DNA of 64,000 nt from Tausonia pullulans (taxonomy: Eukaryota > Basidiomycota > Tremellomycetes > Cystofilobasidiales > Mrakiaceae), in contig OX637632.1 of NCBI GenBank assembly GCA_951802195.1, forward strand, positions 558,001-622,000, read 5' to 3'. The notes under the pieces are model-generated. The model saw nothing but the letters and a program-made list of their open reading frames with translations, did no database searches and was not told the DNA's origin. Positions 47,777 through 58,065 of the stretch are shown here, in pieces; positions within the stretch are counted from its first letter, which is position 1, and each line of letters starts with the position of its first letter. The translations under genes and the position numbers were made by a program.

Positions 47777-49046
47777 ATGATGACGCCCAGAACGTACCTC
47801 GTTTCTTCCGTCCTTGCCTCGTGCCGGTCAGCGCCCTCGCCGTCACTTGGCCGGTCCTTCTCGCGTTCCTCCTCCCGCGGCGCATACCAGCCCTACGTTT
47901 ACGTTCGTCGCCGACTCGAGTGCCTGTCACAACCTTCTTCGCCAAGGACCGAGCTCTAACACTATTCATCGGGCTGTCCTCTCAGGCTTCCGACCTACCC
48001 AAGGCCACAAGCTCTACTGCAGCCATCCAGTCGCTCCTCGAGTCCCGGGGCTTGTCCGTCGTCTCAGCCCGGCTACTCGGCGTAGAGGGCTCGCGGAAGC
48101 CCAAGGCGGCCCTTCTTCAGGTCGTCGCCAACGATGAGAACGAGTGCTCTGATGTCACGCGGGCCCTCGAGGACCTCAAGAGCGAGGTGGGTGCTGCTTC
48201 TCGGAGCGAAGACGTGGTGCGTCGTCGGCCGAGGCGGTCCTGTCTCTTTGCTCTCTCTCGCCTGCTCAGTCGGGCCGGAGGGAGCCTGGCTCGTGCTCCC
48301 AACTAACGGAAAGATCGTGTTTTGTCTACACAGGGTTCTCCTCTGTTCTCAATGTACCTTCCGGAGGAGACCGAGGTGTCTGGACTCTACGTACGTTGGC
48401 CCGTCTCTTCTTCGCGTCTCGTTCGACGCGGCGCGCGTCGCTCGCTGCCCATACCCATCTGCCGACCTCTAACGTTTCGTCTGCTTGTCTCCCTGCTCCT
48501 TTACAGCGCCCTCATCCCGAGAATCTCACCGTGAGCCTGACTCCACTCGGCGTTATTCCTCGTAGCGCTGTTGTCCTGATTGCCTCCATCCTCACTGTCC
48601 CCAGATCCTCAACCTCCCGGACTACATTTACGACTACCAATCATTTGCTCAGCTGCTCGAGTACAAGTTTGGCGTCGAGCCCGGCCTCATCAACTTCCAC
48701 AAGGACATCCGAGTTGGCGTTTATCAGCCCAAGTCGGATGACGACCGGGCCAAAGTGCTTGCGTACTCGGGGAAGAGGCTCTACGGCGTGAGTCTGATGT
48801 ATGCCTTCGAAAAAGGCGGATGGTCGCTGATTGTTTGCCTCTCCCGAACGTCGCAGAATGAGCTCGTCATTGTTGTGCGTTCCATGCCCCATCGGCACTC
48901 TTTTGTCCCTTGCTCACACGCGTCGCTCTCAACCACCTCTACAGCCTTCCCTGATCACGTCCAAGGAGCAGATCTCCGCCTACGAGAAGACAAAGCAGTC
49001 GCGGATCAAGGAGGCTGAGGCTCAGCCTCGCTACTACACGATGTAG
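47777..49046 (+). CDS. Unknown protein with mitochondrial-like leader, seven exons
   Basis: Seven exons (47777-47902, 47986-48186, 48334-48390, 48507-48530, 48605-48787, 48857-48874, 48945-49046) join in frame to 236 residues. The leader MMTPRTYLVSSVLASCR, with more Ser and Arg and no acids for 40 residues, looks like a mitochondrial presequence. Then come AIQSLLESRGLSVVSARLLG, VVANDENECSDVTRALEDLK, FSMYLPEETEVSGLY, ILNLPDYIYDYQSFAQLLEY, KFGVEPGLINFHKDIRVG, and a basic coiled end. It reads like a conserved folded protein, but I cannot name its family. Two exons are only 24 and 18 nt. All introns sit between codons. Confidence 0.7.
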
Positions 49047-49182
49047 AAATGAATTTTGGGATTTTTTTTTCCGGCGAGCAAGGCAATGAACAGCGAGAAT
49101 CTGACTATCTAGCCTTAGTAGAGAAGTAGCATCGTCGTCCAAACAAGGTCTTTTTTCTCCTCTCCTGCTTCGTTCTCCCTGC

Positions 49183-51743
49183 TCAGTCCTCAATCGCTCC
49201 CTGCTCCTCCTCTCCACCAAATTCTCCTACTATCTCTCCCAACCTCTCCATCGCCATCGCATGTACCCCACCCTCATCCGCCTTCCTCTCTCTCCTCACC
49301 TCCTCCGCGAGTCTCCGCATCCTCGCACGCATTTCAGCCCCTTCCTTCCCGCGACTCGCAGTGAGCACAGAACGGAGTTCGGACTCGATGGCGGCGGGGG
49401 TGCCGTGCACGATGCCGCCGCGGGCTAGGGGGCGGGAGACGTTGGTTGGGCCGGTACGGACCTAGGTAAGAAGAATTTGTCAGTGGTAGTAATTTTCTGG
49501 CTTTCGGGGTAGAAGGCGACAGGAGGACAGACTTGGACAAGCTCAAAGGCAACGCGGTGGCGCTGCGAAAGAGAGAGCGCGATAACGGGTTCTGATGTGG
49601 AGGGGGGGGAGAGGGAGTATTTAGCTAAGATGAAAAAGTGACTTGAGAAGAGGATGCTAAACGAACGGTCAAAGCTGGGAGGTGGGTGCACGATTAGCCG
49701 GGAACTGTGAAGGGGTCTGGCAGATCAACGGAGCACTCACGCGATTGGCCAACTGATGAGAGGCACGCCGCATGCGATGGCTTCGTTGGAGCCTCCGCTA
49801 CCGCAGTGGGAGAGGAAAAAGGAGGTTGCCTGGCACGCGCACTTCTTCAGCAAGTCCTCATGAAACGAAGAGGTTCGTAGTCGTACCGGATGCTGCAAGA
49901 TCGCCTGTTGCGGCGCCCAGTTGACCAGCAGCGCCAACTCCGGCCTCGCCGCCACGCGCGCAAGGAGCTCATCAGGGAGTGGGCACGTCACGGGATCACG
50001 GGCAAAGACGAAAGGGAAGGGAGTCCCCCCAAGCGAGAGGAGCACCTCAAGGAGAAGAGCGAGGTATTCAGGCGAGGGGTAGCAGATGCTCCCAAAACTG
50101 AGGCGAGTCCATTCAGTGGATGTCATGGATGTCTTGTAGATAGAGAGTCAGAAAGGGCCTACCTGATGAAGAGCACAGACTCCTTGCCGAACCGCTGAAG
50201 CGCTCTATCCATGAAGGCTAAGACCTCCTCGGAGTTCGACCCGCTCGTATGCTCCGGGGTACTGTTCGCCTCCATGCCACGCCAAAAAGACTCGGGAAAT
50301 TGAGGGCCGACCTGAGCGATGAAGCGGCGTTGGTAGTAATACACAGACGAGAAATTGGCGCTATGACAAGATAGAGACATTAGACTCACAGGCAGATATG
50401 CGCCTACCTTTCCCATTCTCGCCTCAACCTCGTCAACAGCCTCACGTTCAAGGACGACACTGAATCCGACGGCAAGGTAGTCGGCTCGACAGGGCGTGAT
50501 CACCGCACCAACGGGACCGGCGAGGGAAGCCCAGAAGCCGGGCGGCAGCTGGTGCGACGGCTGAGGGACCTCTTCATGTGCATCTTGAGAGAACGTGTAA
50601 AATTAGTATAGATTGAGTAGCGGGGGTGAATGATGAGGCACTGACAAAAGTCTGGCAGACTCGGGATGGAAACAAGTACGGGCTCGCTGTCCTCATGTGC
50701 CTGTGATAAAGCAGAGTTAGTTACACAATCAGGCGCAGACAGGGAACGAAGGGCATGCATACCTTGATCCAAACTTCAGTATCTGTGAGCTCGGGCTGCT
50801 CCTTCCAAAGCTCCTTCATCCGGCGCTTGATCTCGGTCGAGCCTGGCAGAGGCGATGAGGAGCTAAGGCTTCCGTCGGGTTCATCGGGGCAGGCATTGTC
50901 GCAAAGGCCTAGAGGAGAATAGTCACTTGAAGTATGAAATATAAACAACACAACTGTGCTTACGGATCTGCCACGAGACTAATCGTCCGACGAAGAAGAA
51001 ATTGTCAGCGCCGCCCGCCCGGACAACGGGCCGTTTGCCCACACACGGGTAAATGGCGAGAACAGGACAAGTCCGATTCTCCTCCGCAGGCTAAGTTTGG
51101 ACTCGATCGACGCTTTCACGACAGGAACCTGCATTTCGGGTGCTGAAAGGAATAAGCCGAGCGAGCTAGTGCGTCGGTCAGATCCCGAGACCGCCTCACT
51201 CACGAATACTGCTGCCACATCGGCGAGGATCACGCTCGGCGGGACTTCAAAGGGTCGGTGTCCATCGAACAACGGTTCGCCCTGGATTGAAGAGAGACCG
51301 CGAAGGCGTCAGTCGATGGTTGCCTGCAAAGGGTGATCAGGCGCGATCTTTTGGACGCCACGCCCGGCGGTCTGCATACCAAGAGCGCCTTCTCGTAAAG
51401 GTTGTCAAATACTTTCGCCATTTGAGCCTCTGAAATTTGGGGCACACTTAGCAAGAGAAATGCATAGCGGGCGTGTTCTACCTGACTCACCGAGATCAAA
51501 CATTTCGTCCTCAAATGCAACATTGCCTTTGCCCCTATCCCTTTCATTCCCCGTATGGACTAGGCATAACCTTGCCCGGTCATCCTTGGTGAGATTGTGT
51601 CGGGCAAGGTCTCCTTCGACGAGCGGGAGGAGGTGCCGATGGACGAGAAAGGTGAGTCTCAAGTGAGTGTTTGCAGTAAGGAGGTTGATCGCTAGGGCGA
51701 GAAGTGGTCGGGCGTGACCTGGCAGGGACTGTGGAACGGCCAT
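49183..51743 (-). CDS. UDP-glycosyltransferase (GT1 family)
   Basis: The Met at 51743 starts MAVPQSLPGHARPLLALAIN, the usual first strand and PGHxxP loop of GT1 enzymes. Further exons give EAQMAKVFDNLYEKALL, PPSVILADVAAVF, LPGSTEIKRRMKELWKEQPE, PPGFWASLAGPVGAVITP and SFGSICYPSPEYLALLLEVL. The donor-binding part is WAPQQAILQHPATSFFLSHC, then GSGGSNEAIACGVPLISWPI. This is the plant/fungal type PSPG-like box, including the HCGSGGSNE core. The last exon is helical and ends at 49183. It likely adds glucose or another sugar from a UDP donor to a small molecule such as a sterol or lipid; the acceptor is unknown. Several middle exon borders (50500-51300) are approximate. Confidence 0.82.
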
Positions 51744-52253
51744 GAGAACTTAAACCGGAACGGGTAGAGGCTGGAAAGCATGAATGCTTTGAAAGGGTGC
51801 AGTACGAAGCGTCGAGGGCTAGCAGCAGCGATCGAGCCGTCGAAATATATGTCCCTAGTCCAACGACAAAGGCTCACCATGCTAGTCCCAAAGATATGGC
51901 ACGGGCGGAGACGAGGCTTCGTGGACAGCCTCGTCATAATGGCTGCTGAAGAGAGGGAAGAGGGCGGGAATGGAGGTTAGGAGGACGGGAGCGGATAGAG
52001 GACAGGCCAGCAGGCGGCCGCCGTGACCGCCATCCTCATGAAAGAGGGTAGCGGAGCATCGGCCCGACGGCCCGCTGCTTGGCTGCTTTCTCCAAACTCG
52101 GTCATGCGCGTTCCCTGGATGTGTACGCGAAATGATTGAGAATTCAAACGGTTGGCTAGCCTTGAAGTGCGGGTAGATCAAGGTTTGTGTGCAACTTGAG
52201 AGACTGGGAGCGGACTCCACCTCCTCAATTTCGTCTCTCGACATATCATTGGA
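51744..52253. other. Intergenic spacer
   Basis: About 510 bp between the start of the UDP-glycosyltransferase and the stop of the PPR-like gene. An open minus-strand frame here (51882-52244) shows no known pattern. Probably promoter plus 3' region. Confidence 0.35.
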
Positions 52254-55200
52254 TCATTCAACGAACCGCGTGTCCCATGACGGTCTAATGTACTCCCTCC
52301 CATCCCTGCCCTCGACAACCCTTACGACGCTCTTGCCATCGGGTCCCTCCTCGATGATCGCATCCTCCCAATACGGCATCGACTCGATGAGCCCCTTGAC
52401 ATCCGTAAGGCTCATCTCTTTCTCGAGCCTCAGCACGCGCGCGAGCTTGCGCCCATCAGAGAGGTGTCGGCCAGTCTTCTTGGAGATGTTGCGGGAGGGG
52501 TGGGCGTACCCCTCGATGGCGTCGTAGGGTCCATAGATGCGGTCCATCAGACCCCGGTGTTGGTCGCTTAGGCGAACATCGACGAGGTCCTTTGGCTTGG
52601 TGTCCTGAAGGCAACGAAGGAGAGGTATAGGGAGTCAGTCCCGACTTGGAGCTGACGACTCAACACTCAGAGCTCAAACGCACCCTCACGGCCGGCCAAA
52701 GGTCTGGGAAGTGTTTCATTAACTCCATCTCCGCTGCCGTCTTGTGGTGATCCAAAAAGTTTCTCCCCAGCTGCTCTGGACCCCTCGTCCAATGTAGCAC
52801 GATCCTCAGCGTCTCCTCCGTCGGGTACGGTGCCGGGGGGTCACCCAACCCCTGCCGCATTGTGACGCAGACTTCCTGGAGCGCATGGTATATCGCTCCT
52901 TTGGAGATAAGTGCTGTCAGGTATGCATGCCAGTTCTCGAGCGTGAGCGGGAAGGACCCATTCCGTAGCCATTGCCAGACGAAGGCAACTTGCTCCGTCG
53001 CACCGCCAGCGATCCAGTGGGCGTCCATATAGATGTTGACCGAGTCGTTGTTCATCGCCAACTCCGGGTCGACAGTCTCGTCCGAAACAGTCCGCCAGGC
53101 GAGGTGGTACGCCTGTCGGCGATTCGTCCGCGCGCTATTGACCATGAAGAGGTTGGTGAGGGTGACGTCAATCTGTTGGTTGGCCTATGTCAGCGATGAA
53201 TGTTGGATGAGTCAAAGAGGGTGCTGCGGCTACACGTACAGGGATGAAAGGGTCGATTCGACACCAAGCGATTGCCTGCTCGACAAAGATCGCGTATTCG
53301 CGGAACGACTGCTCAACGTGATCCTTGCCATCCGACCGCGAGGTGACATCAAAGTACTCGTCGTCCATGCGGGTCCGGGCGTATTGCGAGAGGAGGGTTG
53401 TCATAATGTCGTGTGACCGCTCGTGGCCGGCTCGACGGAGGTCCTTGATCATCTCAAAAACGTTCTTGGGCGAAGTGAGATAGCTCTGAGGAGGAAGGAG
53501 ACGTCAAAAGATGAAGGAAGTGGAAAGCGGAAGACAACGCACGTTAGGGTATTTGGTGTAGATGAAGCGCCGGACGACTGAGAGAAACGCATCGACGTCC
53601 TCGACAAGCGAGTCCGGGTGCAGCTCAATGAACGCGTTGTACACGTCAAACGCGTCCTTGTGGTGATCCGCAACAAGCATGAACGTTTTGATGTGGTGGA
53701 CGGTGGTCGATGGGGGAAAGAAGAGCCCTCGAGCCTTCATGTCCTTGCAGAGCGGGAAAAGCTTTGGCCGTGGGTCGTCGAGCGCCCCGTCCGCGGCAAG
53801 GCCGTGGAGAAGGGCATCGTAGACAGGGACAGTCGGCCCGAGACCCCGTGTGAGGACGTCGAGGGGACTTGTAGGCAAAGTCAAGGCAATATCACTGGAG
53901 GAGGACGAGGAGTCCACCCGCGAGACAGTGGTGAGCTGAGCGTTGGCTGCCGCTGATTCAGCCGTAAGGAGGTCGGTGTAGAGATCGAACGCCTTGGCGT
54001 ACGAGATTTCGCCGGGGCACTCGGGCTCGACGGTGTACGACCGCATCAGCGGGAGCACGAGCGCCGCATCGGGGAGGACACCCCGCCTCTTGGCCTCCTC
54101 ATAGGTCTTGCGCGCCTCCAGCTGACTAGCGATCGTCGCTGGGGCGCCTCCGAGACCCATCTCGCCCGCATGGAGGACATGGTCAACGAGCGCAGCCCAG
54201 TGTCGACCAAAGAGCTCGACATTCGTCGCCTCCTCCAGCAAGTCCGCCACGCGACGGACATCCTCGAGCGACCGGACTCCACCACCAGACGCACCAAGCA
54301 CTGCAGGCAGGAGGGCGTCGACCGTGCCCTCGTCCGGCTCAACCCGGGCGAGCTGCATGTCCCGCACCTCCTCGAATGCACGCTCGAGACCTCCGCCCAT
54401 CGTCGATTCGGCCGCGCCAAGAACGAGGGTGTTCCAGGACGCGACGGCGTCCTCTGCATCGAAGAGAGCAAGCTCCGACGGCTGGGGTGTCTTATGCAAT
54501 TCGTTCCGAAGCGCAGAACGAACCTTGGCCGTGTAAGAGCGCGAGCCATCGGTATCGCCAAGGCGGCGATGACCGCGCGCCAGGACGGCGTACGTCGCAG
54601 ACATTGGGGGGACACCGGCGGCCGTCATTTGCTGGAGAACCTCGTTCGTTTCGGAGGCGAGGAAGTCAAGATCGACTTTGTGTTGGTGGCCCGGGGGAGT
54701 AACGTCGGATTTGAAGAGGGAGGATGAAGAGGCCGGAGGAAGACCGGCGTCTGTTGCAAGAGAGTCGTTGGGAATTGTTGAGGATGTAACGGCAGGCGAG
54801 TTGGATGTAGTGGCGGATGCTGAAGATGGCTCTTCAAAAGAGAAGGCAGTGGTTGGTGAGGAAGCACGGTGAGAGGCAGCGATGCAAAGACCTTCGAGCA
54901 AGAGGTGATACGTTCGCCGGTCGGCCTTGAGCTCAAGTGTCTCGAGCTGGTCCATCGCCGACCGGAGCGCCTCGTCGTCGCCGACGCGAGCCAGACCGGC
55001 GAGCACGACGTTGAAGTCTGAGGTGGCCAGCTCGATTTCGGCAGGGATGGCCTCGAGTCTCGGGAAGGCAGCTCGTGGGTCGCTTGTTCGGGCGAGCAGG
55101 CTTATGAGCGCGCGGTGGTCGTCTGCGCTGGGAGGCTCGCCGAAGAGCGTCTGGAAATCGTCGACCATATCTTCGATGAGATCGCGCTGGGTGTCTGGGT

Positions 55201-55717
55201 CTCCCGCTTGGGCGAGCAAGGCGATTGCCCTGTGGATCTCGGCCGACGTGAGCGACAACGGCTCACCATACGACGCGAGCCTGGCGATCTCGCGGTAAGG
55301 CTCGCCAAGTGCGTAGGCCTGACCCTGGGCAAGCGCTCGGCGGAAGGTCTCCAGCGGAGCGGCGGTCGTCTCTGCTGGAAGGGCATTTGTCTTAGGGTCC
55401 TCGCGGCCGCGAACTCGGCGGTAGAGACTCGTGAGGTGGGGCAGATACTGGCCGACAGCCGCCTCGACCTTGCTCGGGTCCTGGTAGGTGGAGCCTGACG
55501 CGGAATGCTGGGAGGAGAAGCCCTCGTTGAGCTTGGAGTCATGAGATACACTGCGCCTCTGAAGAGGTACTGTTGATGTCGACGGCGTGCTAGCGAGGTA
55601 GCTGGGTGAGACGGAGAATCGAGAGGCGACGGCGACGGCGAGAGCAGGGCGACAAAGCATCGCGACGGGATTCCGGCCCGAGATGGCCTGGGAGCGAGAG
55701 GCGGCTCGCATGTCCAA
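52254..55717 (-). CDS. Large PPR-like mitochondrial protein
   Basis: Four exons (53543-55717, 53240-53485, 52690-53172, 52254-52604) join in frame to about 1084 residues. The N-terminus (MDMRAASRSQAISGRNPVAM, then more Arg and Ser) is a mitochondrial presequence. Two-helix repeats follow in PPR style: SDFNVVLAGLARVGDDEALR, ADRRTYHLLLEGLCIAAS, MSATYAVLARGHRRLGDTDG, VPVYDALLHGLAADGALDDP and DVYNAFIELHPDSL. The C-terminal part holds more helical pairs and ends with EGRDGREYIRPSWDTRFVE. In fungi such large PPR proteins act on mitochondrial RNAs (stability, translation or ribosome assembly). The specific partner is unknown. A Ser/Pro insert lies near residue 300. Confidence 0.75.
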
Positions 55718-56133
55718 TGGCGGCGCGAGAAGAGAAAGGGCAACGGGCTGAAGAAGACTAAGAGTGAAAGTGTCTCCTAAGGTTCAGTCCGGGTTGGAGC
55801 AAGGCCATCGGACCTGTAGACGGCTCACGAGAAGGAAGAGAGAAGCCGGTCGGGGTCTCTCCGGTCCAAGCGCGATGAAAGAAGGACTTGTCGAGCGAGA
55901 TCGGAGACGGGCTTGGGCCGAGGGCTGGAAGCTGTCTAGAAGGGAGGGCCTAGGGCGCCCTGTAGCAGGTGGCTGGAGAGTGTCGAAGGGAGGGCTCGGT
56001 CTCGGTGGTGGAGGTCGGGACAGGGAGAGTGAGAACGACGCGCTCACGACGGGCCGATGTCTCTCGCTGGCTCGCCGCGCGACGAAAAGCGAGGGAACTG
56101 CTTAGGCCTTCAACCACCAATACACCCTCTAAC
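55718..56133. promoter_or_regulatory. Divergent promoter region (PPR gene / uL1m)
   Basis: About 415 bp between the divergent starts of two genes for mitochondrial proteins. No coding sequence is seen. A shared promoter for both is possible. No clear element was found. Confidence 0.4.
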
Positions 56134-57865
56134 ATGGCTTCCGCTTTCAGGACCGTCCTCCCTCCTTCGGCGCCCAGCGCGTCCCGCATGGTTAGTGCCG
56201 CCGCTGCTCGTCTCGTCGTCGCGCAACTCCCGCTCGCCCGTCGGCGAGGGCGAGCCCCGCGCGCGCGCGTCCTTCGCCGCTTTGTTCATCCGAACTGAAC
56301 GTATCCTGCCTCGCCTGTTCCCCTCAGATTGCCTCAACGTCGCGCCGGGCCATGGCTTCGGCCAAGGCAAAGTCGCCCAAATCGATCAAGAAGAAGCCGA
56401 ACGCTCTCGACCTCAAGAACCACCCGGACGCCATGCCGCTCGAGCAAGCCGCCCGGTTCTTCAAGGTCGGTCCTCGCTCGCTCACATAGGCTTGCTCTTG
56501 GTCCCTGGCTTTTCAAGCTGTCACATGCTGATCCTTGGATCGTGCGCGTGTGTTCGCTGGCCAACAGGCCTGGGAGGTCGGACGCCTGAACGCGTCGGTC
56601 GACCTGTCTCTCGTTATCCTCCCGGACAAGAAGAAGCCCTCGATGCGCGGTCAGATTGTTTTCCCCCGGAACCCGTCCTCCAAGCCGAGCTCTCTCCTCG
56701 TCTTCTGCGGCGAGAATGAGGTCCAGCAGGCGCTCGCTGCCGGAGCGGACCTCGCGGGTGGACCGGAGCTCTTTGAGCAAGTGAGTCTGGCGGGTGGCCG
56801 TTGGGGTTCTCTAGGAGACGGAGGGTGCATCGCCGAGACAGGCATACTGGGCCCTCTCGTTAGCCCATAGGAACATACAGTGGCGTCAATTACGAGAGTT
56901 CCAGAGGCAGGCTGGCGCCTTGGAGGTCTGTCTAGCTTCAGCCGTTGACTATGCGTCTTCGCGGGCTCCGTGTACTCACCGAGAAGGAACAATACTCCGG
57001 GATGCTGCCATAATGCATCGCAAGACTAGGCGGGTTGGATCGCCTATGAACTCGGCTTTCCTTCGGTCCTGTCAATAGAGCTGTCGACAGAGCTGTCGAG
57101 TCCCGATCCACCTTACCTGTCGACGCGCTGCCTTCTCTGTCGCCTCGTTCGAATTCGCTCCTCTCTTACTGATGTCTTCTTATCCGCGTTGATCTTCCTC
57201 TCCACAGCTTCAGAACGGTACCATCCCCCTCCCGACGTCCTGCATCTCTACCCCAGCCGTCATCGACCAGGTGACGCGTGTGCTTGGCCGGTTCCTCGGC
57301 CCCAAGAACCTCCTCCCAAGCACGAAACGTGGAACCGTCGTCGCTGGTGGCTCGGAGCTCGTTGCCGCAGTCAAGGACAACAAGGGTTCCGTTGCTTTCA
57401 AAGTCTCACCTCAAGGCAAGGCTGACGCCAGTGAGTCGTGGCAGCGCGCGCTCGAGCTCAATTTGGTGTTTACTCACATACTGACGGCCATCTGCCCCCT
57501 TCCCTCCTCTTCTCATAGCGGTTGCTCGCGTATGCCTCTATTCTCACCCCTGCTGCCGTCCCTTGCCACTCTCGCGCTGACCCTTTCCCGCCCTCTCCAG
57601 CCGCAATGGCCCGCATCGGACCTCATCAACAATGCCGCCGAATTTCTCGAGGGCGTTCGTCTCGCCGGAGGAAACACCGGCACGCTCGAGGTCGGCACCG
57701 TCAAGCGTGCGTCGTCCTGTTTCCTTTTCTTCCCTTGCGAGATCTGACCTTGGACGCTCTCGTTCTGCAGCGAACACAATCACGATCGCCTCGATGAGCT
57801 CGACCCAGGGGCCGAGTACCCTCATTTCGGATCTGCTGTCGAGACCTCGGCCGAAACGGTACTGA
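56134..57865 (+). CDS. MRPL1: Mitochondrial large-subunit ribosomal protein uL1m
   Basis: Seven exons (56134-56190, 56328-56465, 56568-56780, 57208-57430, 57519-57529, 57601-57706, 57771-57865) join in frame to 280 residues. The leader MASAFRTVLPPSAPSASRM, followed by ASTSRRAMASAKAKSP, is a presequence. The L1 fold shows LNASVDLSLVILPDKKKPSM, RGQIVFPRN, SLLVFCGENEVQQALAAGA, and VTRVLGRFLGPKNLLPSTKR, with the GPKNLLPSxKRGTVV segment that is diagnostic for L1. The end is STQGPSTLISDLLSRPRPKRY. It binds 23S-like mitochondrial rRNA at the L1 stalk. Exon 5 is only 11 nt; without it the frame breaks. Confidence 0.92.
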
Positions 57866-58065
57866 ATGCGGGCGAGAGCCAGCACGAGGGAATAGAATGA
57901 ACCTTTCAATGAAAATGGGAGCAAGCACTCTTTCAGTCAAGCGGGTGTTGAAGTGGAAGTGAATGATCTGATAGTGCAGCAAACACAAAGCAAGCAAGAA
58001 GAGGACGGACACAATGCAAACAAATCAAAGACTACTCAACCCGCCGCCCACACCCGACCCCGTAC

